A stretch of DNA of 64,000 bases from Nomia melanderi (lineage: Eukaryota > Arthropoda > Insecta > Hymenoptera > Halictidae). Shown one piece after another: positions 45,517 through 55,337 of this stretch. The position numbers were made by a program, and so were the translations under genes. Within the stretch, counting starts at the first letter, position 1, and every line of letters starts with the position of its first letter. The notes under the pieces are model-generated. The model had not been told where the DNA came from. It saw nothing but the letters and a program-made list of their open reading frames with translations, and made no database searches. The DNA lies in the NCBI RefSeq assembly GCF_051020985.1, contig NC_135000.1, forward strand, positions 22,350,784 through 22,414,783. The letters run 5' to 3'.

Positions 45517-47271
45517 GAGCCGAACCCGTCTAGTTTCTAAAATCGTCGAAATCTGAAAACAAGAAGCGACGTACAGGTGCAAGTGATCGAGCGATATATC
45601 GACACGGTTCGACCGCGTGAGCCACGCAGCTTCTCGAAGCCGCGGGAAAAGGTCATTGCGAGAGCATGCAAGATGGTTGGCGTTCTCGGGTCCGTCCACG
45701 TACTTACACGCTCGCCCGATTACGAGAGAGCGGTTCACTCTCGTTCTCTCTTTCTCTGTGCTCGGCTCGGCTCGCCGGTCGAACCGCAGCTGCACTTAAG
45801 CCCGACTCCCCATGTTGCGTTTCCGCATTGTCCGCCATTCTTTCATCGCGTTTTTGTCCTCGTTGTGCCGCGCACTCGCGCGCGCGACCGATCGCCGATT
45901 TCTCGCCTTCGGAGTCCGCGAGCTCGCTCGCCCCCCTCCCCCCGTTGCCGGGACATACGTTCCGATTTCCTCGATGAATTTCCTACGACAGCCATTGTTC
46001 GAGCTGAGCGTGGAACAACGTTGACTTTCCATTTTGCACGGGAAACTTGGGTCGCCGGATATCGTTCGTTCGAATTTTTATGGAGCCATTCTTCTCCTCA
46101 AATTTTAGAGACCTCGAAGCCTTCGCGCCTCTTTAGAACGAGCGTTACAAATTTAAAGTACAATTGCACTTCGTTGTTCTAACTGTATATTCGTAGTATC
46201 CACGTTTATAGAAACATACGAACACGTAGTTGCTAGAATGAAATAACGAGTCTACGACAGAAACCAAATCGAATCTCCTGCGAACGTGATTGGCCGACGA
46301 ATCACTTCAGTAGATCCCGCATCAAACGAATTAATATAATTCCCGCGAATTGCGAAAGCAGCTTGACAACTCGGAAGTTTTTCTATCGCCACCTGTATCG
46401 ATCGGCCGCTTCCACACGCGAGCGGAGCCAGCCATTCCCGAAGAAGTCTCATCGGTTTCCCGTTCACTGACTCCGCGCGCAGCTGCAATCTAATAACCGG
46501 CGCGAGAATACACAATCCTTCCGATCCCAATAATAACTGTACGGGAATCGGCGGACGACAAGCGGAGCGAACCCCCGGTTCCTAATTACCAAGTCTTATG
46601 CGGTTCCATTCAGCGGAGAGTGTCGGATACACCATTCTTCCAGTTCGTTTCTTACCGTGCCACGACGCCGGCCGAACACATGGCCAGATAACGCGAGGCG
46701 CATTCGAGCAACCAATGCCGCGCTAACCAGCTGACGTTTCGAAAGAATCGGAACATCCTGCTTCACGGGGGGAGAGACGGCGATGGGGGGGAGGGGGAGG
46801 GCGAGAGGCGAGCTTAAGGAGTCGCGAGAACGCGAGGAACGGCAGAAAAGAAAGAGAAAGTCGACGCGGGGAACGGCAGATGTAAACGAGAAGCTTTTAC
46901 CTTTAATGGATTCGCCCCGGGGCCATCGAGATCTTCGGGGTTGAAAATACTCGGGCAGTAACGAAGTTTCGTAACGAGTAGCGGCGCTAAGCGCGCACTC
47001 GACTTCGCCAATTTAAATTCGAATCGCCGCCCGATCGAGCCCCGTATCGACCCTTGTATTGGCGACCGAAATATGTTTGCTTTTCCGTGGATTTCGGTAT
47101 TACGATAATGTCGCGTTGCGTTTATTATTGAACTGCGAATCGGTAATGTATCAGGGAAATGTAGATTTTCAAGTGACTTTGTGAAAGCTCTTTATGAGGA
47201 TGTGACTAATTTTTTGGAGGGAAATATGGAAATGGTTATATTGTAAGATATAGTCAATTCTTATAATGGAG
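45517..47271. other. CpG-rich non-coding block
   Basis: GC-rich at 45540-46100 and 46250-47060 with a purine-rich tract at 46770-46860. Frames of up to 201 codons (45577-46182) are open in several phases at once and have no domain. No gene supported. Confidence 0.45.
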
Positions 47272-47673
47272 TTAATCCTTCGCAACTGGTGACTCTCAGT
47301 TATAGAGTTGATATAGAGAATTGTAAAATTTTATGTATGATATTAAGCTTTGCGTGTAATTGAAATATTGATGTACAATAGCTTCGATTCTTAATTTATG
47401 TATGTTTTCTCGTTAGTTTGGAAGAATGTCCTATATCTCTCATCGGAGAATGTTGAACATTTCCAGAAACTTTCGAGATGATTCTCATTCACCACTTGAT
47501 TTCATACTTAATATTAAACTTCGTATGATAGATCAATTTAAGAATTATTCAAACAAAATAGCTTTGTCCCTCAATGTAAGTGATTTCTCGTTAGTTCCAC
47601 AAACTATCCTCTCTATCTCGTCAGAAAATATTAGAATATTTTTAATGAAAAACTTCCGAGTGCAAAGGGTTAA
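47272..47673 (-). mobile_element. group A TTAA MITE, internal duplication
   Basis: On the minus strand the element starts TTAACCCTTTGCACTCGGAA and its other end, read inward on plus, is TTAATCCTTCGCAACTGG. Read on minus it carries the core unit once (GACGAGATAGAGAGGATAGT, CTAACGAGAAATC, ACATTGAGGGACAAAGCTAT, TAATATTAAGTATGA) and then a second time (GATGAGAGATATAGGACATT, CTAACGAGAAAACATACATA, AAATTAAGAATCGAAGCTAT, TTAATATCATACATAA). Single-unit relatives are at 6043 and 15578. Part of a 177-codon plus-strand frame overlaps it by chance. Non-coding. Confidence 0.75.
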
Positions 47674-48195
47674 TACATGGTTTTTCCATTCGCGAGAGTC
47701 TTCGCAACGCGTTCTAGCGAGAATGTATAGAAAGGCACCCGGTATGCCGGAAAAAACTATATGCCTGTCTCGCGTCGTTATTCGGGTACGCGTGCAACCA
47801 CCCATCCCCAACGGACTGATTTCACGTCTGATGTTTGGAGATCGTGCTCTATATTTCATGCGCCGCGAAATTGACGCGTCGGTTCGTACGCGGTACTATG
47901 AGATTCACGCGGAACTGCCTTTTTTCGAAGCGTTCGTTGCGGATGTTTATGGAAACTGATGGAACTTTCGTTTCATTTCTGAAACATCCGGTCGCAACGA
48001 AGGTATTTGAAATTCGTCTAAAATCTTTGTTTCCAGAGTGTAGACTGTGACGACAGTGCGAGCGGAAAATGAATAATGAAAAATGAAAAATGGAAAAATG
48101 AGAATGCGAGGATAAGGTATAAACAATCACAGTTTCGATGTGTTCGAATCGTAGACTCTTACGAGTTCTAAGAACGTGAATTTGCGAGTGCAGTT
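47674..48195. other. non-coding stretch
   Basis: Mixed composition, no gene. The plus-strand frame from 47426 continues to 47959 across the MITE boundary, which argues against it being real. Confidence 0.5.
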
Positions 48196-48275
48196 TTAAC
48201 GTGTATGCAATATTTGAAAATGTATTTTAAACTGGAACCAGGCAGTCGCGAGCATTTTGGCAGCCGACGCGTTAA
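48196..48275. mobile_element. possible mini TTAA element
   Basis: Ends TTAACGTGTATGCAATA and, read inward from the right, TTAACGCGTCGGCTGCCAAA. The right end is a good group B terminus; the left is weaker. At 80 bp this would be an internally deleted copy or a solo end. Confidence 0.35.
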
Positions 48276-48308
48276 CTGAGTCATGCTTAACGATTATAAA
48301 ATCCGAAG

Positions 48309-48430
48309 TACAGTGGAACTCCATTTATACGAAGTTGCCGAAGGACAAGATTCGCTCGGGTATCTGGAAAGTTCATGTAATGGAAATTCACCCAGTTTCA
48401 GTCAGTCCGATAGAGTGTTCTCGCGGTACA
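48309..48430. mobile_element. possible pogo-like MITE
   Basis: TACAGTGGAACTCCATTTAT followed by ACGAAG resembles the CAGTNGAACCTCGATTATACGAA type of end found in pogo/Tigger-related elements with TA target sites. A degenerate right end, TCCGATAGAGTGTTCTCG followed by CGGTA, lies 100 bp on. No second copy in the window. Confidence 0.3.
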
Positions 48431-50000
48431 CGTTGCCCCGATATAAGTTGGACATTATCTCCCTTCATTCCGAAGGAATTACCGGAGCGAAATTTCGCTA
48501 ATACCAGCAAATCCTTAAACGCTTCCCCACAACTATCGTTCGTATTGTTTTAAGATTCAGAAATCAGAAAATAAACTGCCTCGATAAGGAATTCGCGGGA
48601 AGAATTGGAATCAATTCCAACATCTATCAAATTCTAATTTGACCAAAGATTCTAATACCATGAAACTACTCATTAATTAACATACAAACTTCATCAATAC
48701 ATACCAACTTAAAAAAATCAGTTCCCAAAATTCTTCGTTCCATAAATTTCATCATTAATTTTCTCAATTCCATTAAATCTCCAAGATCCGAGAACCAAGT
48801 CTAAGAAAACGATCGAGAAACAATCTCCCATTACCCATTCCACCAATGAAATACTCTCAAGTATTACACAACTCCGGTAAACACTAATTCCATAGTCCAC
48901 GCGTGAAAGGTTAACACGCCCCATAACACATCGACTCCGAAAACCACCCCTCTCACGCTTGGCAAACATAAATCCGCATGTTAGCCAGGGCCTCGAGTTA
49001 GCAGGCGTTTCTGCGAACAGTAGCTAAGCCACGCGTGGAATCGCGAAGAAGCAAAATATCGCGAGGCGAGTGACGAGGCGACATCGGCTCGGCGTTTCCC
49101 CCGTTACCTTGTTGCGGAGGACGGTTGGCATCCAATCCCGATCGTCCGACCGCTCTCATGATCCACAGCGCGCGTGGTCTACTCGAGAATAAGGACAGAG
49201 GAGTATTCGGAGCAGCAGTTTCCAGAGAGACAGCAATTAGCCGCGATTCAAAATCCCGCGAGCGAAGGTGCACGCACGTATCACCGGCACGCACACACAG
49301 AGCAAGCTCGAGCAACACGAGCCCGCGCGGCGAACGAAGAAACGAACGAACACGACCGGGAAAACAGCAGGGACGTACACACGCACACGCACACGCGCAC
49401 GGCAGAGAGATAAACGTACACTGGGGGCACACACGGTGGATACGCAATAATCCGTAGGAGAGAATTACTCAGAAACGGCTCCCCGGCGAGGCACACATGC
49501 ATCGATGCAGCGGATCGTATCGGTCGCGTCGCAACAGCGGTTCGAGGGAGCCGGGAGGACACTGCACGTAACGCGACATCGCCGGCCGAGAGAGCCAGCC
49601 AGCACCGGTCCGACCAAACGAAACGCGTTCCGATTCGAAGCAGCGAGGAGGAACGTCGAGTCGAGTCGAGTCGTGTCGTGTCGCGTCGAGTCGAGTCGGG
49701 TCGAGTCGAGCCCCGTTTCCGCGAACGATGGACACCAGCTAACTGATCTTTTATCTTTATCTCCGTTGCATCTTTTTACTATCAGTCTTCTATCAACTTT
49801 TCGGTTTCTTCTCTGTCCACACAGCAGCACAGTATAGTTCCTTCGAAAAGTCCCACCGAGTGCTTTCTCGCACTACGAATTGCCTATTTCATCGGACAGC
49901 TGTGTTCATCTTCCAGTTGATTTGCTTCGAAAATCTGTACATTATAATTCAAACGTTGAATCGGAAACCATGACAAGTCATGAACCCAGTACCTGTTTGT
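48431..50000. other. AT-rich, then CpG-rich block
   Basis: AT-rich to 48960; CpG-rich at 48970-49760 with CACACG-type repeats at 49370-49410 and the GTCGA tract. Overlapping frames on both strands follow these repeats. No gene supported. Confidence 0.5.
49654..49710. repeat. (GTCGA)n pentamer minisatellite
   Basis: About eleven units of GTCGA with GTCGT, GTCGC and GTCGG variants. The same pentamer recurs in short runs at 43556-43580 and 55476-55505. Confidence 0.9.
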
Positions 50001-50355
50001 TTACGTGTACACATGTTTGTTTACGTCCGTGTGTATATACACGCGTGTCTTCGTATCGACTCGTATACGTACGGCAGCGTCTCCTATCTAAACGCGCACG
50101 TCCGCGTGTTATCGCGAGCGCTGGAGTCGCGGGGACGCGTAACGCTCCCGAGCGAGCGAGCGCGACGTCCGGTGGATTAAGAAAACCGTGCCGCACGCGA
50201 TTAAACGCGCTGTACAAGGAAGTATAATAATTGCGTAGGTACCGAGCGACGTTAATGGAACGTCTTGCCAGCGGCTGTAGCGCGATCCAAGGGACAGCGT
50301 GTAATAAACGTGTACGGTTTCTCGTTCCCTCCCCTCTCTACTGCCACCAATACAC

Positions 50356-50358
<3 letters not shown>

Positions 50359-50420
<62 letters not shown>
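50359..50420. repeat. (GT)31 perfect microsatellite
   Basis: Thirty-one uninterrupted GT units, the longest perfect simple repeat in the window and probably polymorphic. It is followed by a CT-rich tract to about 50460. Confidence 0.95.
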
Positions 50421-50421
<1 letters not shown>

Positions 50422-50655
50422 GTGCCTCTCTCTCTCTATCTTTCTTTCTTTGTCTACTCTGCACCTTGCATCCTCTACACTCTTTTTCTCTCGGTTGCTC
50501 TCCGTTGTACTCGTCACTCTGGTCGATCTTCTCTTTCCCTCTTCATTATTCGTATCTTCGTCTCTTGATCCCTCTCTCCTTTGATTCTCATCCACTCACC
50601 GTCTCTCTTCGTCCCGACGGCTTATGCCTATCGCGAACGGTACACACGAGCGAAC

Positions 50656-50709
50656 GGAACAGAACAGAACAGAACGAACGAACGAACGAACGGACGAACG
50701 AACGAACGC
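50656..50709. repeat. (GAACA)n and (CGAA)n tract
   Basis: Three GAACA units followed by about eight CGAA units with one GGA interruption. Complement of the TTCG tract at 36333. Confidence 0.85.
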
Positions 50710-51128
50710 GGGACACGTACCACGGTTAAAAGGCGCAGAGACGAGAAATCGCCTGCGACTGGATTCCACGAGCCGGCCGGCCAACAGGCCACAAAACTTG
50801 GCCGAGGCTCAAAAGAATCGTCTCCTCCTCGCCGCCCCGTCTCTCTTTCTCGCGCAACGAACCTCGTCTTTCTTGCCTCCGCGTGCGTGTCCCTCTCGTT
50901 CCCTACCGCGGGCGCGAACTCTCCGTCCTCCTCTCTATCTCGCCCCCCTCCTCATTCTCTCGGTTTAGCGAAAGCGAACCAATCTTTTTCTTCGTTTTCG
51001 CGATCGTCGCCTTCTTCTTTCATTCGCGTTTCCTCCCGTCTTCTTCCTCGCCACGCCGTGACTCCTCTTTTGCATTCTGCACCGCCGAATTACTGCTTAA
51101 GGCTGCTCCTTTCGACGGGAATCGAGAA

Positions 51129-51169
51129 AGAGAGAGAGAGAGGGAGAGAGAGAGAGAGAGAGAGAGAGG
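51129..51169. repeat. (GA)n microsatellite
   Basis: GA tract with one GG interruption, continuing purine-rich to about 51190. Confidence 0.9.
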
Positions 51170-52150
51170 AAGGGAGAGACAGGAGGCAGGGGCTGCATCC
51201 GAGACCCGCTTCACCGACGCAGAGAAAGAGAGGAGGTACGTGTGTGCCGTGCGCTGCTCTCTCACCGGCGGTTCTCTCTCTCCAACGCTGCCAACCGGAT
51301 CAGATTCGATACGAAATTAACGAAATCACGGGACGGACGGCCGCTTCGCGCTGGGCGACACACAGCTACGCGCCACGCTCGCAAAACGATTGCGAGTTGG
51401 ATCGGAGTTTTCGGTCGGGCGCAGCGGGATTTGTGAATTGAACGAAGGACTAAATGTTGAGGATTCGAGTGCGAATGTCGAATTTGATAATAGCTGTAGG
51501 AAAGAGGTGCTGACTGATATGAAAGTTTGTGTCCCTGATGCAATGTCTGTGTTTTCTGTATAAAAGCAACGAAACTCGTTTTAGACAATGCTTTTGATAT
51601 AATGCTGCATACAGAAATGGTCTGCAGTTAACTTTGTTTATTATTGGTACGATCAAGAAAGATTTTCGTTTTCCCTGTTATTGCAGCGCTCGTATCATAA
51701 TACACGGACAAATGTTCGGAACTTAGAGGTAGAGGATATATAGCCCACTAATAAAGGCAACGCGTAGTTCAATGGAATTTTGTTTCACGAAGCGAAAATT
51801 CATCCCCGAACTTCCTCGATAAACTACACGAGACTTTACGCGAGCTAACCATTTTCCTAAAAGTCGGCAACGAGTAACGACAACGGAGCAATGTCAACCA
51901 CAGCGACAGCGGAGACGGTAGCTGGCACATTCGCAGAATTTTTCGCGTCGGTTGATGCTTAAAACAATCCAAACCGTAGGAGCCGGTGCCACCGCTTACG
52001 TATTCATAAGTCGAGGGACCCGGGAAACTTTCGAAACGGATCCGAAAATCGTAACTCGCGACGCGACGGATCCCGTGACCGGAGAGAAGCGTAACAGAAA
52101 CAGTCGCGTCTTCGCGTGATCGCGAGTTAACATAGAGAAACGGTGCACTA

Positions 52151-52319
52151 CAAATTTGTATTCTTTTCTCATAGAAATTATGAAAGTATATTTATCGAGA
52201 TTGTGTTTGATATCTTAACACGTGAAGAAACAAATTAATGTATAAACTGTGAAAAAGAAATTCCAAATTTGTATTCTCTTATACAATTTACAGTAGTATC
52301 ATCGAGATTGTGTTCAATT
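52151..52319. repeat. two-unit direct repeat, period about 113 bp
   Basis: CAAATTTGTATTCTTTTCTC...TATTTATCGAGATTGTGTT at 52151-52209 recurs as CAAATTTGTATTCTCTTATA...AGTATCATCGAGATTGTGTT from 52264. No open frame and no second location found. Confidence 0.75.
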
Positions 52320-53544
52320 GGAATTTTACTATGTACAGAGATAAATCAATTTTTTCGATAATTTCTGAGAAAATCATCAGTAGCTTTTGATTAACTATAA
52401 AAAATAAATCCGCAATGAGTCGCTTCGACTCATCTGGCGTTTCCAGAGTTGAACCGCGTGTCGCGGAATAAAAGGACGGTTCCGGAGTAACTCTCGCGCG
52501 GTCGTTACGCGATAATTCCCCCATGAAAATTTCAAAATCAAAATTTAAGCTGACTTTCAACGGGGAAACCCTCTTAACCGCGACTGATGGTGGTGTGACG
52601 GGGGAGGGATGAGCACGTGGAGGGGTGGGACCGCGATGTAACGGCGCACTGGAACGGGGCGAAAAACGCGAAACGGATTGTCCGAGCGCGAACGATTAAA
52701 AACGCTCGTGCGCTGGTAATTTCCATATATCGATGGCCCGTAAATGTTTGCGGACGCCGGAACACGTAATGTCAGCAATAAAAAACAATCGGCAAATACA
52801 TCCCACCGATCGGAAGGGTTTTCGTGCGTTGCGTTAGCGGGTATACCGCCACTCTTTCAATAAGATAAAGTATCTTCGATATTAGCATACTTTTATGCAT
52901 ACTTTTATGCGCCCTTTTTTGCCAATTAATGGGATCCGTACGTTAAAGAACAATGGGAAATATTTGTTAAATCATTCTACATAATTCTTCTTCAAATATA
53001 TCACAAGTTCAAATGAACGTTAAGATATCGAACCTCCCAATAAACAAATATTCGAAATAATCTACTTCTATCGCTCCGCAGAAAAGGAAGATACGTCTAA
53101 TCGAAGGCCATATTAAAAACCCTCCGTCTAAAACTCAATTTTCCGAGGAACGCAAAAAGATCATCCGAACCTTCAGAATTTAATAAAGCAGTCGATAATA
53201 ACCGACTTAATTAAGTCGTCCAAAGCCAACGTATTCGCCGAGCGATCCATAATTGATGCGTCAACCTAGGTTCGCCTAAGGGCAGCGTTTCCACGCTTAG
53301 GAAGCCAGGAAAACTACGCGCGTGCGTCGGCCGGGAAGGCGGAAAAATTATCCCCGGGAACTGCTCGGCCGGTGTTTTCCTTTTTTACCCTTTTCACCGA
53401 GAAGCATCTAATTTCCTCCCGTTCCGTCCTCCCGTCCCGCCGCCGCGCCGGCCTCGTTTGATCGAGCGGACCGGCGCGGCGACTTCGTGACCGTGTACGC
53501 GCGTACGTGATCGCCCCGTTTAAAAAGTTACTGATTTCGCGTTT

Positions 53545-53594
53545 GCCGCCGCCACTGCCGCCGCCGTCCGGTGATAACGATAATAATAACAACG
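53545..53594. repeat. (GCC)n followed by (AAY)n tract
   Basis: GCC units with a CACTG interruption, then GATAATAATAACAAC. Confidence 0.75.
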
Positions 53595-55126
53595 ACACGG
53601 TAATACCAGCCAATTTTCCGCGAGGCATTACGCGGCCCGGCAGTTACGCGAGAGGCCGAGCGAGGCAACCGTTCGTCTGCTGCGCGCGTTGCGTGGAGAA
53701 ACTTCGGAGGAATTTTTCCGCGGCGCGTATCGTCAAATTATGCTAAACGCGGCGAGATTCCCGGCGATAGGCGTACGTGCGCGGACAATTTCGGGAACGA
53801 ATCTCGTTGTCCGGGCACGCTGGAATTAGATCTCGCGTAACGGCCGGTCGGGATGGAAACCGGTCGACGGGCCTGGCGTTCTAACGACGATCGTGGAAGG
53901 AATAGGTTTTGCAAGCGTGCGAGTGTTTTAATCGCAGCGTTCAGTTGGGCGGAAGAACTTAGACACCGTGTTACTCATTACAAATCAATAAGCCTCATGA
54001 CACAAAGACAGTTTACAGTAACAGGTACTCGAGAACGGACGATTCCATGAGCAGCTGCGAACATGTGCCAGTGGACAAAAGAGTCTACTCCACTGTCGCA
54101 GTCACCAGAAACCACCCAGAACGATATTAATTAAAACTTAAACCCCTATGAGAACATCACAAGGCATCGTTCAAACGCAGATCCAACCGGCGCGCAGTGA
54201 ACAATAGTTCAAAGCACGCGTTTGATCTTGATCTCCAGTATCCACCCTCCGATACGAAAAAAAAAGAAATAACAGGAAGCGAACCGATCGACCTCCATAA
54301 ACAACCAGCTAAATTACAGGCTAACGCCGCGCGCGCCGCGGCGTCAGGCGAAATCTTCATTCGATCAATTAAGAAAAGGAAATCCGGAACGGAAGAAGGG
54401 AAACCCTCCGCGCGCGTTCGCCGACGACCACTCCAACCGTATCACGATCGAGACGGAGGAGCTTCCAAGCCAGGAACAAGAAAATCATTACCTTAGACAA
54501 CTCTCTCTAGGGGCACCAACGAAAAACTAGCCGAAACCGTTTCGGAGCTGGCGGGACGGCGAAGGACACGCGGCTTTGCGTTCGGTTGCACGAGGAACAC
54601 TCGTCAGGTACTAAGTTAAGCGGTCGCCACGGACGAGTCCCGTGGCAAACGTCTGAAACGTAGTTTTCGGTTCTCCCCGCGGGAGAGTCGTCCACTGGGG
54701 TAGGTAGGTACTATCCGTGGAGGCATATTCCGGTCGAGATTTTCCCTAAGCAAAGGAGGGTCAGAAGGATGGAAAATTATCCCTCGAAAGCCTGACCGTT
54801 CCCCCCCGTCCTCCGTCTCCTCGAGCAACGAGCGAGACAGAGGTGTTCCCTCCTACCCTTGTCGCCAGCCGATTCCCTGGCACCCGTTCGCCCCGTCAGG
54901 ATCGCTCCTTCCCCGTCGAACCTGTCCGATTGCCTGTTTCCTTCTCGTTTTCGTCCCGGCCGCGGTGCCGACCCCGACCGGGGTCCGGTTTTCTCTCTCT
55001 TTCCCGCCGGGACAGTCCGGGTTCCATCGTTTTCGCGTGTGTACGTGGGCAAGGCGCTCGATATTTCAAGCCGTCGCCCACGAGAAACGCAGTTCCTGGG
55101 GGCGTGTTCCGCACTGGCATGGTCGG

Positions 55127-55161
55127 CAACGGCGGCGGCGGTGGCGGTGGCGGTGGCGGCC
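55127..55161. repeat. (GGC/GGT)n trinucleotide repeat
   Basis: GGC units followed by GGTGGC hexamers; would encode Gly, Ala or Arg runs. Confidence 0.85.
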
Positions 55162-55290
55162 GCCCGGCGTTACCTCGGTTCGTTTACACCGAACGTAGAA
55201 ACGGAGAGCTGGCATAATTTCCGGCGGAGACGGTGGCGTGCGCAGCTAACGCCGTTTCATGCGTCCGCAACGATTCCACTCTGGGCTTAC

Positions 55291-55337
55291 TCTTTCTCTC
55301 TCACTCTCTCTCTCTCTCTCTTTCTCTCTGTCTCTCT
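55291..55337. repeat. (CT)n microsatellite
   Basis: CT tract with TTT and A interruptions, continuing imperfectly to about 55365. Confidence 0.85.

Larger units (their letters stand above)
50001..52150. other. microsatellite- and CpG-rich block
   Basis: Contains the GT, CGAA and GA tracts listed separately; CpG-rich up to 51440 and AT-rich after that. The 286-codon frame at 50581-51441 crosses the CGAA and GA repeats and is Ser/Arg/Thr-rich; not called. Confidence 0.5.

Noticed and set aside
45577..46182. 201-codon open frame
   Set aside because: Starts in CpG-rich DNA with several overlapping frames; Arg/Ser-rich, no domain.
47426..47959. 177-codon open frame
   Set aside because: Its first half lies inside a non-coding MITE and it crosses the element boundary.
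50581..51441. 286-codon open frame
   Set aside because: It runs through (CGAA)n and (GA)n repeats; no domain and no good start.
54197..54496. Hydrophilic, protein-like 99-codon frame
   Set aside because: Begins at GTG with no acceptor upstream that has a pyrimidine tract; codon-position GC is not coding-like.
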